Position numbers and translations under genes: made by a program. Below the pieces are notes generated by a model that saw only the letters and a list, made by a program, of their open reading frames with translations, was not told the DNA's origin and did no database searches. Below, one piece after another: positions 22,930 through 35,421 of a stretch of DNA of 64,000 bases. The stretch lies in contig NC_084587.1 of NCBI RefSeq assembly GCF_033807715.1, positions 26,713,017 to 26,777,016 of the forward strand. Direction: 5' to 3'. How positions within the stretch are numbered: the first letter of the stretch is position 1; each line of letters begins with the position of its first letter. Source of the DNA: Cololabis saira (Eukaryota > Chordata > Actinopteri > Beloniformes > Belonidae).

Positions 22930-25900
22930 TGCAGCTGAATTTATTCTCAAGCAGTGTGACTGAGTTCCACACACACATTACACTGCAAGAGGTTTTTACA
23001 CATGCGGAGCGCCAGCATCTGCAGCTGGAGCGCCGCATGTGTGCCTAAACGCTTGTAAAAATCACAACCAATCAAGTCTCCCTCTGGGTGAGAGGGCAGG
23101 TGCTCAGCTGTCGGTGACGGCTAATTAGTATGTGTGTATTTGTGCATATTATCTGCAAATGTCTGTTTTGGAGTAATAAAGTGTGAAACACAGCTCAGTC
23201 GTGACTGAACGTCCCACATGTAATGATCTGACAGAGTCAGGTCAGCCGCGCAGCACAGGGCTCCGATTCCCTCCCCACGCTTCACAAGGTTCATTTTCAG
23301 GAGGCTGGTATTCACCATCAGTTTTGGCCCCATCAATTTTTAGCCTCACTTTTGTGATTAATACAAAATACACTCTCTACACACATATATATCTTTTTCT
23401 GTTTGGTCTGCACCAGGAATTTGAACACGTGTTGAGTTTTTTTCCACTGAGACGGGACTGGCTGGCCTGATGGGGGCAGTGTGGCTCTGTGATGTAGACG
23501 AGAAGCTGAGGAGATAAAAGATGAAGATACCTCACCTTATAGCCTACTTCATCTTTTTCAAGATAGTTTCACACAGTACCTCCTGCTGTGCCTCACTCAA
23601 ATGTACATCTTTAAAGTAGTACTTCTCCGTGTCACTCACTTCTTTGTTGCACCCCAAGAGAGCTTTTCCCTCAAGGAACATCAATCCTATAGAAAGCTTG
23701 CAAGGGTTGAAGTGTATGTAAATAAATGTCTGTCACTGTAATAACAAATTATATAGTGATTGATCTCATACTGAGGTGTTTTTACAATGGTCTTGCATGT
23801 GCTCTGTGCTCATCTGTGTTGCTCACTTTATTGTGTTTATGACATGTGCAACTCCCGGTTGATTTCTTTTTTTTTTTTTCCTGATGATGGCAGGGAACGC
23901 AGCATAGTGGAGACATGTGGAGGGCAGAAGCATGAGATATGGGCTGTGACAGGGTGCTGTGTGTGCATCTGTGACAGATGTGCAAGTAGAAAGTATGTCA
24001 GGGGTGTGCATGCACCAGTGACCAGCTCAGCCAGGTGCATGCATGTTCACTGTGTGGCGTAACCCTGAAGTAATTCCTTCATGCATGACTCAAATATAAG
24101 TAAAACATAGGTCCAGTTTGTACTTTCTGATATGCACAGACTCACACATGTAGTTCTCTTTAAAGGGACAATTTGACATTTGAGGAAATCCACTTGTTTG
24201 CATTTTTAAAGAAATGTAAATGAGAATATGAGATAAGAAATTGAAAAAAATGACTGGAATGTGCCAGAAATCTAAACTTTGAGGAAACATATTGACTGGA
24301 GACAAAGAAAAGAAAAGCAATATAATGATCCAGTGTAATGAAAGCATCCGCTGCACAGTAATTAAAACTAAGCAAATTAATAGCAGTGAAACTGATGGGC
24401 CTCAATCCATTTTTAAAAGGCCAGGACACTGGGGGCTTCTGTCTGATCCCAGCTTTACTCTGGACCCACAAACCTTTTTGATGTTAAACCAAAACATCCT
24501 TTATCTGTGTTGGTCTTTGGGTTTCTGATTTCTCCTGATTAACAATCAGCTACAAGAAGAATTGATGCCTGACAGAAGCAGACAAGTTGTTTTACTTCAG
24601 TCACTGTTAAGGTCAGCACATATTTGCATTACTCAATAGCCTTTGTATTACGTGTCATTCTATGCAGTTCAAACACACTAACGTGCATGCATGCATGAGC
24701 ATGATGGTAGTAGAGATATTTTTAAAACAATAGTGCAATGCTTATCTATCAGTTTTTATACCTTACTTATTTCACATGGTCCCTAAGTGGCATGACTGTT
24801 TGTTATGCTCCTTTACAATTATGTAGTTCGAGTGTATTGTCATGTAGAGGATGTAAAATTGAAACAGAATGTTTACGTATGCTAAACGTGTCTGAGATGA
24901 AAGAGGGGGACAAGAAGTGAAAAGTAGACACACGAGTGAAAGAACCAAGGAGAACCGTCTATTGTCATCGCCATGGGGAAGCAAAAACTGATATATTTGT
25001 CGGACAGATGGAATTGGATGAAAGTGAGAAAAGAATTGAGTTTGGATGAGTATGAGCAAAGGGCAGCAAAGTGGAGAGCTTGGGAGTAGAAATCACTGTA
25101 TGGAAGAGATGAATGTTAAAGCTCTTGATGTGTTTCCCTCGAGGCATGGTATCACTTTTCTTTAAGATCTCTGTTACACTGTCCACACCCTGTAGAAGAG
25201 CTGGAACTGGGCGCCTTCAGATGTCCATGTTTGCAGGTTTGTAGAGGAACACATGCTGTCACAGCCTTGCGAGTATCAGAGCAGACACGCACACAATAGC
25301 AATGAGAGGTGGTTGCTTGTATTATGATTTTCTGCTTCTACATTTGAACAGTTTGAGTTCTACATTGAACTTTTCTCTTTATTTGCTTTTCTTTTTATGG
25401 GAGTGAAGCGTATCTACTTTGTGTCTACCTCTATCATGTTATGTTGGATAATTGTGTGTGATTACAGGTGCACGAAAAAGAATCTGATCCTAAAAGCCTT
25501 CACTGCAGGTCTCTGAGGCCAGCTGTGATGCCCTATAGTAAGCTGGACACACAAGCAACCGGCCGGTATGATTCAGGGCGGAACTCCAGATTAACTGTCA
25601 GCTTTGTTGCTACAAGGATGACACACGGCGGGAGCTTCGAGCTCAAGCACACAAATGCTCAAAGAAAGTAAAACAAAATAAAAACAAAAAGACAATAGAC
25701 GAGGGGACTCATGCACTTGGGAACAGCATGAGCCTCTTGTTTTGGAGTTCTCTGTGCACTCTCTCTGCCCGGTCCACTGAAAGTCCCCGAAATCCGTGGT
25801 TATATTTTTGGTTTTCTTACTTCAATATCCAGCCCCATTCTGCTTTTCCACTTGCTTTTCTTCATTCTACTTCCATAAAAGAGTTTTGAAAGCCACAACT

Positions 25901-27572
25901 TTGATTTTTCAAGGCCCTTTCTATCTGTTTGACACACTTTAAGAGGATCCCTCTCTACCGTGATCCACCCTCTCTCCCACTGGTGTCACACTTATCCCTA
26001 TATCCCTCCCTGTCTCTTTTTGTCCCGTACAGGTGTGACCCAGCTCCTTATAATTCCCTCTTCATTTCCTTTCCCGCTTCCGTTTTTTAGATGAAAGACC
26101 CTCTGCTACACTCACCTCACCCTCATTCCTGCGCTTTCTTTTCAGTTCACCTTCAGCCTCACTTCTAGCCCCAGGAGATAGCTTGGATAACAGGTGGAGC
26201 CACTGCTTTGACTGAGGTATCAAGTTTCCATCTGCCTGAAATGCAAGTATGCACCGTCACCCGAGGCTACAATGAAATTTGACAATACGCCACATGTTTA
26301 CACAAAGAGGGAGGCTCAGGAAGCATGCAGCGTGGCCACTGTAATTGAGTTTGATGGGGAAAAGTGCATTTCTATTCAGCTTGTCAGCTTGAAGAAGCCT
26401 ATCTTGTAATTTTTTGTTAACGGTTGAAGTTATTTCCTTCAAAAAGAAATCATGGGAAAACTTAAAAAGAAAAATAACAGAAACATTCAATCACTGACTC
26501 ACTTGCCATCACTTCTCAACAGGCAAAGTTCTTTGTGTCCAAGCTGGCATCAGTATTGCTTTACAGCAGCAACAGAAAAGGCTATTGTATTGTTCTATAG
26601 GGTTTCTGTACTTCACAGAGGATGCATGTGATATTGACATGAACACTCGGGGCGCGACTGGTTTTATTGTGGTACATGTACTGCAGTCGGAGTCTTATCC
26701 AGCACCATGTGAACATTGCACAATGATAAAAGAGAGACTTAGCAAAATGAAAAAAAAAACCTTTGTGTTTCAAAAGCAACGGGAATAACCAATTTGTGCA
26801 TTTAGTTAGTATCCCATAGTTATTATAGTCTCTGTCAGCAGCCACTTTGCCATTGTGTGGATCCTCTCAGTACTACACAGTTATGACAGGTCAGTTAATA
26901 TTGACATTATCTCCCCCTACCACCATGACAGCTTGAGCTGCTGGAAGTCGCTCATTAGCTCTGCATGAGGTTATGCAGTGCCTTCCTTTGTGTGTGTGGG
27001 TGTGCACACACTCATGACTATGTTGTTTGCTTGGACAAAAGTCATTAGCCCCGCTGAACAGGTGTTAAAGAGACAGGGGACAGTCACTGTGCTTGCCTCC
27101 GAGAGAGCAGCACAGATCAGCGTCACTGTTCAGACCTATCACAGAGCTTTCTCTGCAGCTCCTAACCTTTCTGCACGGCAAGAGTCTTGAAGAGAGAGTG
27201 ACAAACTAGGTGTGTTTTTCAATGACTCCGTTAGTGGGTAATAGTCCAGAGAAAGTAAGATTTGCAGAGTAGATGTAGCTAGATGCCTTGGGATAGAAAC
27301 CTGGGTGCATGTCAGGTTAGATATGCATCAAGGTCACCTTACAAGATAGGTATTGTCTGCGTAAATGCATGTCTATAATTGCACCGCATTTCTCTCTGGA
27401 CGAGAAGCCCGAAAAGGATACTTTGGTGGTAGGGAGCAATAGATGGATTGAGGGTAGAAAATGCACCGGTAATTGTACTGGATACAGAGGTAATTGGAAG
27501 CTAAAGTGGATTCCGAATTAAAACCTGTGCGCATTCAGACCATGTATTTGAATCAAATAGCTCACATAGTGA

Positions 27573-27687
<115 letters not shown>

Positions 27688-27829
27688 TGGGGGGGAATGG
27701 GTCATGGGTTCAGGTCCGCTGAGAGACAGTAGGGGAAATATACATGATGAATCACTAATAAGAATGTAATAGGCAACTAAATAAACCGATGTTGCACAAA
27801 ATTAAAGTTTGATGAAATAATTCCAACCC

Positions 27830-29560
27830 ACTCCAGGGGTTATTTAAAGCTGTGAGCAGGAAGGATCTCCTGAAGTTGTCTGTGTTGCAGCAGATCTGCA
27901 GAAGACTGATTGAAGACATTCCGTTTCTGAATCACTGTGTTGTGAACAGGATGTTTAGGGTTATCCATCTATTTTATTGTATGAAGTATCCTCTTTCGCA
28001 CAATCATCTCCAGAGGATCCAGAACAGAGCCAATCAGTTTGTTCAGTTTCTTTAGGTCACTGATTCTGATGCTGCTCCCCCAAACAGATGACTGCAGATG
28101 TGATCTCCACAACAGACCTATAGAAGATATTTAACATCTTTCAGCATTTGCTGAAGGACCTAACCCTTCCTAAGCTGTCCAGGTGAACACCAAGGTATTT
28201 ACACTACTCCACCACCTGCATATCTTCCCCCATGATGGAAAAACTATTCAACTTAATCCTGGCACACTTAAAGTCCACAATCATCCCCTTTGTCTTGTTC
28301 ACATTTAAGATTAGACGATTGTTCCCATTACATTTCACAAAATGTACCACTAGTTATTTGTGGTCAGTCTCTTGTCCATCACTGATACACCCGACAGCTG
28401 CAGAGTCATCATACAGTATTTCTGCAGATCACAGTGCTGCCTGCTTCATCCAGGTGACTGTGGGTTTGTTGAAATAGGTGTATGATGACATCTTCAACTC
28501 CAACCCCATAACGTAAAGCAAACGGCTGTGGGTCCTGGAAGGTGTTTATTTGTTTATTCAGGTGGGCCAATAAAAGTATCTTCAGAATTTTCATAATGTT
28601 AGAGGTTAGGGCAACAGGTCTATTGCATTAGAAGAAGATGGATGGGATTTTTTTAGTACTGGAAAAAGGCAGGATTTCTTCCACAACACTGGAAACTACT
28701 CCTGGCTCAGGCTGAGGTTGAATAGGTGCTGCAGAATTCTGCATAGTTGGTCTGAACAGGTTTTCAATACTCTGGGGCTGATGCCATCTGGACCTGCAGC
28801 CTTGTTCTGGTTCAATCTCTCCAGTTGCCTCTTTCCCTGGCTGCTAGAGAAAGACAGGCAGGAGGGGGCTTGGAGGGGGGGGGGGCAGCATTTCCTGATG
28901 TGTTGGGACAATGATGGAGTAGCAGCAAAATCGAGATCCATGCCTGAGGTGGAAGATGAGACAGCTGAGGTGTGACAGGGAAGCTGTGGGTCAAGGGAGG
29001 CTGGGACGCCTATTTGGCTGGAGGCAGGAGAGGAGGATGCTGAGCTTGTCTCTGAACTAAACCTGTTGAAGAATGTATTCAATTCATTGGCTCTGTCCAG
29101 ACTTCCTTAGCGGGTGCTCCTTCTTGAAGCCTGATCTTCTTCAAACCTGACAACACATCTCTTGCATTCTTGCGCTGGAGCTTGTTCTCCAGCTTTCTCC
29201 TGGCTACCTCCTTGTTGTCCCTGATCTTGAATTTCTGTTGTTTTTGTACCAACCTCAATAATTCTCTGTCTCCCTCCCTGAAGGCTCCTTTATTCTGGTG
29301 GAGGAGCTCTGTCAGGTCACTGGTGACCCAGGGTTTATTATTGGGGAAGCACTTCACTGTTCTGGTGGGGAGGATGTTGTCCACACAGAGGTTGATATAA
29401 TCAGTCACACACCCAGTCATGGCCTTGAGCCATGTGCCTCATAGAGTGAATCACAGACTGTAGCTTCAAAACACCCCCACAGAGTTTCTTCAGCTTCCTG
29501 TGACAACGTCCTCACAGTCCTTTTGGTCACAGTTTGCCTCTGGATGATGGGTTTGTAGGT
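27830..29560 (-). mobile_element. Rex1-type LINE, 5' truncated and decayed
   Basis: Read on the minus strand, ORF2 pieces are in order: a linker region (TKRTVRTLSQEAEETLWG then PTRTVKCFPNNKPWVTSD, about 29545-29340), a basic coiled stretch (NKEVARRKLENKLQRKNARD), the RT start KAAGPDGISPRVLK (about 28790), a weak palm region around 28490, and YLGVHLD (about 28190). It ends near 27830 with an RT C-terminal/thumb relic. Frameshifts and stops are frequent after 28700. The order and wording match fish Rex1-clade LINEs. The endonuclease is missing, as expected for 5' truncation. Confidence 0.75.
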
Positions 29561-31721
29561 GGAAGAGAGAAACCAGATTATAATTTACCTTGCAGATAGC
29601 AGGTTGTGCAGAGGAGCTGTATGCATGTCCGACATTTACATAAAAGGATTTTTCCCTTTAAGAGGGATAATATTGTGGTTTTATTAGCAATTGTGAGAAT
29701 TAGTTAGTCGAAAGCCCTGAAAAACAAATGACTATTATATTTCAAATGGGTTAAATCTGTGGTACTTAGAGAAAGGAAAAAAAGAGGGAAGCATTTAGGC
29801 TAATTGATTGCACAGAAATGTAAATAGTAGTTTGATAACATAGCTTAATGGTGGTGGTATTATCATCAAATTCATTTTAGCACATCATTTCCTCTTCGGA
29901 ATGAAGTATTCATAGTTACTGGGGGATTGTGTGTGAATCTGACATGAACAACTACAATTAACTTCACACTTTTGGAAATAATTCAATATAATGGGGTTTT
30001 ATCAAATAAAATCTAGCCTGATCCAAAACTATAAACAGCACATTACCACCAAACGTTTTTTCTTAAAGTTGTCTTCTTTTGGTTTATGATTCAGGACAGT
30101 TTTGAGATCTTATCCCCTGCAGCCTAACGTGTTAAAATGCTGCTTACGTTCATTCATATAACATAACTGCAATATCATAACTTGCCTGGACACATGGGAA
30201 GACCAACACTGAGAATCTTGAATATGTCCTAAACAGTTTTAAGAGAGTGGGAAACAAATGTCAGAGGGCCAGTGCTGCCATCTAATTAAAAGGCTTAATA
30301 ATATATTCAATTTCAAAAAAAAAAAATTCAAACTTAAGAGCACCAGACTATGTGGGACAGAAAACTCTGGAGAGAAAAGTCACGCATTCAAACAAAAAAT
30401 AAAGCAGCTCTGTGAAAGAGAGACAAAAACATATTGTCTGAGGAAACTGGAAGGTTGTGAGAATGGTGATGGTATCATAGCAACTGGCAGACGTCCAAAA
30501 TGTAGGAACAGTTTGTCACTTTTTACAAACACGTTGGTACTTGTCTGGTGCGAGATGTCTGACTGAGTGGGGGAACAAGGAGGCCAAGAGCTAAGGATCC
30601 AAAGACCAATGGGTGGCCAGGGGAGGGCAGGACAGGTCAGACAGGTGTGGAGCTGTCAAAACTTTGCCACCTCACAAGTTGGACAAAGAATCTCAAAGAC
30701 GCTTGGCAGGTGAGACATTGCAAAGTTTTGTTGTGAATGAAATATAATAAAATGAAAGCACTGGAATGGCTGACATGCAGTTAAAGGCAATTGAAGGCTT
30801 TTCAGATACACCAGGTTCTTTCTTACGTGTTAACAAGTTTCATCGAGAGCTTCAGTGTGCTGTGAAATCTATAACTGTAATACAGCCACACACCTTTATT
30901 TAGAGTTTTGATAACAGTTGTGGAGAGTGACAAGCCGGTGCGGGGATCAAGGCAACTGGACTTCCTTTTCTTGTTTTTTGAAGATTTATTTCACCTTCTG
31001 TACAGAAGGCATCTTCAGTTTAAACTGAATAAGTTCTTGACCTGGGTTTGGTCACATGAATCAAGGTGTGAATGGTTGTGAAACCACCTTGTAAGCAGAT
31101 TTAAGGCTGCATTGTAAGGGGCTCCACATGAACCTGAGGCCAGTCCCAAACACCTCATTGAGAGCAATCCCAAACATCTCCTGCTGAACTGAGATCAAGG
31201 TCCACACTGATTAAACTTCTAACAATTACACTTAAAGCTTCACTACAAATAATCAATCTGTTATCTTGATGGAGGTGTTTCAAATCACAATGTTTAACCA
31301 ATGTGACTGAGGCTATAAACACTAATGAATTTACAATTAATCCGCAGCTTCCCTCAGTCTGCAAAAATTGTGTATTTTTGTTTATTGTTTACCTGTTAGA
31401 CCATCAGTTTGTCTGTTGCTGTTCCATTAGCGTTTAACATATATCGCTGGCTGCAGCAGTTAACTGTTCTCATTCATCAACACTTGATGAATACTGTATA
31501 TTAATTGGACATCAGACAGACAACACGTAAGCAAATTAAACCCAAAACACAACAAAATGTGATTTCAAAAAAGGAAAAAAATCCATTTGTTTAGTCAAAA
31601 TCCAAGTCCTTCTGCTTAATTAAAAATAACCACAGTGTATGTCACTAGAAAAACTACCACAAAGTAAAAAAAACAACAATATTTTTATGTGCAACCTGCT
31701 TTATCCTTTGCATTTTCAATA
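29561..31721. other. Intergenic DNA, mostly unassigned
   Basis: No supported gene. Around 30950-31180 a stretch with an internal hairpin (ACCTTCTGTACAGAAGG) and CAAGGCAACTGGACTTCC resembles a dispersed fish repeat I cannot name. The sequence CCTGCTTTATCCTTTGCA occurs twice, at 31697 and 31723. Confidence 0.4.
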
Positions 31722-32074
31722 CCTGCTTTATCCTTTGCAGGGTCACAGGGGTCTGCTGGAGCCTATCCCAGCTCATCACAGGCAAGAGGCAGGGGGTTCA
31801 CCCTGAACAGGTCGCCATACTATCCCAGGGGCCACATATACAGACCAACAACAAGGCATACTCACACCTAAGGGCAATTCAGAATCATCAATTTACCTAG
31901 CATGCATGTTTTTGGACTGTGGGAGGAAGCAGGAGTACCCGGTGCGAACCCACGTAAGCACAGGGAGAACATGCAAACTCCACACAGAAAGACTCCCGCT
32001 GAGCCTGGGAGTCGAACCAGGAACCATCTCGCTGTGCGGCAAAAGTGCTAACCACTAAGCCACCGTGCTTCCCT
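31722..32074 (-). mobile_element. tRNA-derived SINE
   Basis: Minus orientation. The tRNA-like head at 31990-32074 has an A box (TGGCTTAGTGG) and a B box (GGTTCGACTCC). A conserved body follows (GGAGTTTGCATGTTCTCC, TTTGGACTGTGGGAGGAAGC region) and the tail reaches the CAGCAGACCCC/ATAAAG end at the left. It is the same family as 51048-51395. I found no clear target duplication. Confidence 0.85.
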
Positions 32075-32565
32075 GCAAAGAAAACATGATTTTATGTTTC
32101 ATACATTTTATTAGTGTACATTTATTGCATCTCAAAACTGACTAAAAACCACAATTCAAATATAAACAGTAAGCTTAAATTATGTAATGAATTAGCCATA
32201 TTGCCCCAAAAGAGCTCAAATGTGTTTGGCATGCCTCTGTTTGCCTCTGTAACTGTTTTGTTCAAGGGAGTTTTAAAGGTAAGATAAGCGATTCATTTCA
32301 AACTCAACATCAACAAAACATGCAGGGCCTACTCCTCCCTCACCCTCCATCCAGTACGTATTATTGGCCGGAGCCATGTTTGTTGTGGTGTGGGGGGTGG
32401 CCCTACTCTGTTCTTTCCATACACAAAAACTTTTCTGGTTTATAAATGTAGTAGAATTGGTTACTTTACCTTTAATTATTTCCCTGTACTGTCTTTGGCC
32501 TTATCTGTAGCTATTTTGCTTATCAGCTGTTTAAGGGATGTTTCCACCAACAATTTATTGCATTT

Positions 32566-32588
32566 ATTACATTACATTACATTACATT
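32566..32588. repeat. (ATTAC)n short tandem repeat
   Basis: Four to five copies of a pentanucleotide ATTAC. Confidence 0.9.
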
Positions 32589-33109
32589 TACAATTTATTT
32601 CATTGCTCGGAACAGTTACGCTAATTTTGAAGAAGTATTTTGGAGCGTTTCACTGCCGTTGGTATATTGAAATCAAAAGGTTTGGCACTGCAGATTGAGT
32701 ATCCAGAAATAGCATCATGGCTGCTTTAACAGAAACACTGAGTTTGAGGCCAAAAGCCATATATAAGCATTGATGGGAAGATTAATGGATGAACCAAGGT
32801 GTGGGTGCTTGAGGGGAGTACATTTAGAACAGTTATACAGAGCAGGGAGAATATTTGGTCACGCTGAGGATAGAAAGGTTGTCCCAGAGGATTTATTCAG
32901 GCAATAAAAGATAAGGTCACTGTGTTGTAGGCTTTAATATTAATGTGCCATTTAATGACCCTCACAGAGAGAAAACTAGGTTATCAGTGGTACTAAGATA
33001 TAGCCCCAGGCAGTTATTTTGTTATGTGTGGAGGTGGTCCCCCCTTAGTCAATGATCAGAAATAATAAATCTATCTGAAATTCCAGCATTACACAAACTG
33101 GTGCATTTG

Positions 33110-33530
33110 GTGATAAAGCAACTTTGTTGAATTTAAAATAGGCATCGCCAAGAAACCTTAGCCTTGGATCCAATTTTGATGTTGTACGTGTATGTGTGTG
33201 GGAAGGGGTGTCACTGTTTTTTTGTGCACCCTCCACTAAGACCCGCCCCCTTGTTAGGACTATCCAATCAGATAAACTGAGGCAACAGTCTCGACCAATC
33301 AGAAACAACGGATGATAGTGAATGGAAATTTAGTTTTTGAGTTTGGGATAAGCAGAAGGAGACTCGGAAGGAGTGAGTCGGTGAATTTTATACCACTGAT
33401 AAGTCTTCAAAAAGTTTATTTAAACCACTTATTAGTGCTTGTTTGCTCCCATAAGAGACTGCTTACGCAGTGGCTATTTGAATAGCAGCCCTCTCTCCCC
33501 CCTGTCGAGGAAAAGAGGGCGATTCAGTGA
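33110..33530 (+). repeat. Promoter-like duplicated segment, copy A
   Basis: This 421-bp segment recurs at 34195-35421 once two later insertions in copy B are discounted. It contains a GC box (ACCCGCCCCCTTG, about 33240-33252), two CCAAT boxes at 33264-33268 and 33295-33299 (31 bp apart), and a TTTATA word at 33387-33392. It ends at TTCAGTGA, immediately before the 3' tail of a LINE. Its left edge joins unrelated unique sequence. Confidence 0.85.
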
Positions 33531-34194
33531 ATTTTAGAATTTCAGAATTTATTAAAGGATAGCCCCTTGAGATGTGCCATCTCATTTTCAAGGGGGTCCC
33601 AAGAAAACATACAACATTACAATACATCACATTACAGTATAGACATACATGACATAAAACAAACACAGACATCTTGCTCACCCCCTCCCACACATCGACT
33701 AGTTACAAAATAGACTAATTGAATAAACGGAACAATTAAATGAATATAACACAACAGAGAGAAAAAAATAGAAAAAAGGACAAAAAATACATAAATAAAT
33801 TAAAAACATAGGCAATTTGTTTTAAGATGAGAGTATAATGACAACTTAAAACAATGAAAAGAGATAATAGAACGCAAAAAGAGAGGGAGATCATTCCAAT
33901 CTGATGGAGCTTTAAAATGAAATGATCTTTTACCAACCTCTTTTGAAATTCTAGGAACAAAGAAAAAAGGAAAATGCATATGTCTGAGTGAGTATGGACA
34001 GTTATATGGAATCATGAGTTCTTTTAAATATAGAGGACAGTGAAAATAAACACATTTAAAAAGGAACTGAAGCCAGTGAAATTGCCGTCTAGATTTGGGT
34101 TGCAACCAGTTCAATGAATCAAACATAAAACAATGATGTGTTCTGAAAGGACAACACAAATAACACAAATCTACATAATGAATTAAATTATACA
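33531..34194 (-). mobile_element. 5'-truncated LINE between duplicated segments
   Basis: Minus orientation, same family as the LINE at 16-19.6 kb. It encodes the ORF2 C-terminus: SLNWLQPKSRRQFHWLQ, then FFFVPRISKEVGKRSFHFKA followed by PSDWNDLP. The 3' end contains GGGGCTATCC and TTAATAAA words, as in the 19.5-kb copy. Its 3' end abuts copy A and its truncated 5' end abuts the start of copy B with no intervening bases that I can distinguish. The open frame continues through copy B only by chance. Confidence 0.85.
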
Positions 34195-34278
34195 GTGATA
34201 AAGCAACTTTGTTGAATTTAAAATAGGCATTGCCAAGAAACCTTAGCCTTGGATCCAATTTTGATATGTACGTGTATG

Positions 34279-34951
34279 CAAGGGTGTAGGTTTGCATAGG
34301 GACGGTAGGGACATAACACTACCAACTTTTCAGGAGGCTCAATGTGGTCTTAAAGCAGCCCAAAGGAGCTTTCATTTTTTGTTGAGTTTGGCTGTGCTTG
34401 TTGACAAAAGCAGTAGTGTTTAACCTGAAGGAAGGTTCCATTTTTATTTATTTTTGTTTTTTCAGTTATACCGGTATTTAATGTATTTATTTAGACAGAC
34501 AATGTTGAGTGGTCTTAAGACAAATGTTTATGTTTTGCATCTGGGATAGTTAAGAGATTATTAATAAGTACACTTAATACATTTATTGTGTATGTTAATA
34601 TAATTTAAGTTATGTTCAAATATTGCAATTTAAATTGCTAATAAAATCCTGGAATATTCTGGAAGTTTTCAAAAGGTTTCTTTAGTAGTTTTTGAAAACA
34701 AAGGTTTGAATCGGACCGTGTATCAGGTGAACCAATACACATGAAAGTTAGTTTAAGTCAATACAGAATATTTTGCATTGATCATTTAGCCTATCAATTA
34801 ATTAGGTTCATATTCATGACAAATGTGGCCCTGACCCCAGTTCACCCAATCTGTTTGGTCTTAGTAATGTCCCGTCCCCAGCAAAAAGTGTACATGCAGG
34901 TTATGCTGTTATATCGTCCCTACCAATGTTGAGACCAAACCTACGCCCTTG
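34279..34951. mobile_element. hAT-type element, 673 bp
   Basis: The inverted ends CAAGGGTGTAGGTTT and AAACCTACGCCCTTG differ at one position. They are flanked by a perfect 8-bp duplication CGTGTATG (34271-34278 and 34952-34959). Copy A at about 33187-33210 shows the uninterrupted empty site. No transposase is encoded. Confidence 0.93.
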
Positions 34952-35004
34952 CGTGTATGTGTGTGGGAAGGGGTGTTACTGTTTTTTCAGTGCACCGTCC
35001 ACTA

Positions 35005-35065
35005 AGACCCGCCCCCTTGTTAGGACTATCCAATCAGATAAACTGAGGCAACAGTCTCGACCAAT
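35005..35065 (+). promoter_or_regulatory. Candidate proximal promoter: GC box, two CCAAT
   Basis: A GC box (CCCGCCCCC) is followed by CCAATCAGA-type boxes at 35030 and 35061, a 31-bp spacing near three helical turns. That spacing suits paired NF-Y binding. These words are identical in copy A. A TTTATA word follows at 35255. Promoter function for the exon at 36.7 kb is inferred from position only. Confidence 0.45.
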
Positions 35066-35098
35066 CAGAAACAACGGATGATAGTGAATGGAAATTTA

Positions 35099-35197
35099 AG
35101 GCTGATTTATGGTTCCGCGTTACACCAACGCAGACCCTACGCCGTACCCCACGGCGTAGGTTCTGCGTCGATTTAACGCGAAACCATAATTCAGGCT
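35099..35197. mobile_element. Harbinger-type MITE, 99 bp, in the promoter
   Basis: An almost fully palindromic element. The left begins AGGCTGATTTATGGTT and the right ends AACCATAATTCAGGCT, with arms containing CGCGTTA, ACGCAGA and CCTACGCCGT. It is flanked by TTA at 35096-35098 and 35198-35200. Copy A has the intact empty site GGAAATTTAGTTTTTGAG. A TTA target and short inverted ends fit PIF/Harbinger MITEs. Confidence 0.9.
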
Positions 35198-35421
35198 TTA
35201 GTTTTTGAGTTTGCAATAAGGAGAAGGAGACTCGGAAGGAGTGAGTCGGTGAATTTTATACTACTGATAAAAGTCTTCAAAAAAGTTTATTTAAACCACT
35301 TATTAGTGCTTGCTTGCTCCCAGTAGAGACTGCTCACGTAGTGGCTATTTGAATAGGAGCCCTCTCCTCTCCCCCCCTCGAAGTCCGTTTGGAGGAAAGG
35401 AGGGCGGCAGGTGTTCAGTGA

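Larger units (their letters stand above)
34195..35421 (+). repeat. Promoter-like duplicated segment, copy B
   Basis: This matches copy A from GTGATAAAGCAACTTTG to TTCAGTGA but is enlarged by two insertions (34279-34951 and 35099-35197). The GC box (about 35005-35017), the CCAAT boxes (35030-35034 and 35061-35065) and TTTATA (35255-35260) are retained. The right edge continues into the GC-richer sequence leading to the signal-peptide exon at 36.7 kb. Confidence 0.85.

Noticed and set aside
33800..34297. A 165-residue host-like ORF on the minus strand
   Set aside because: It is the LINE C-terminus fused by chance to the duplicated segment and part of the hAT target site.
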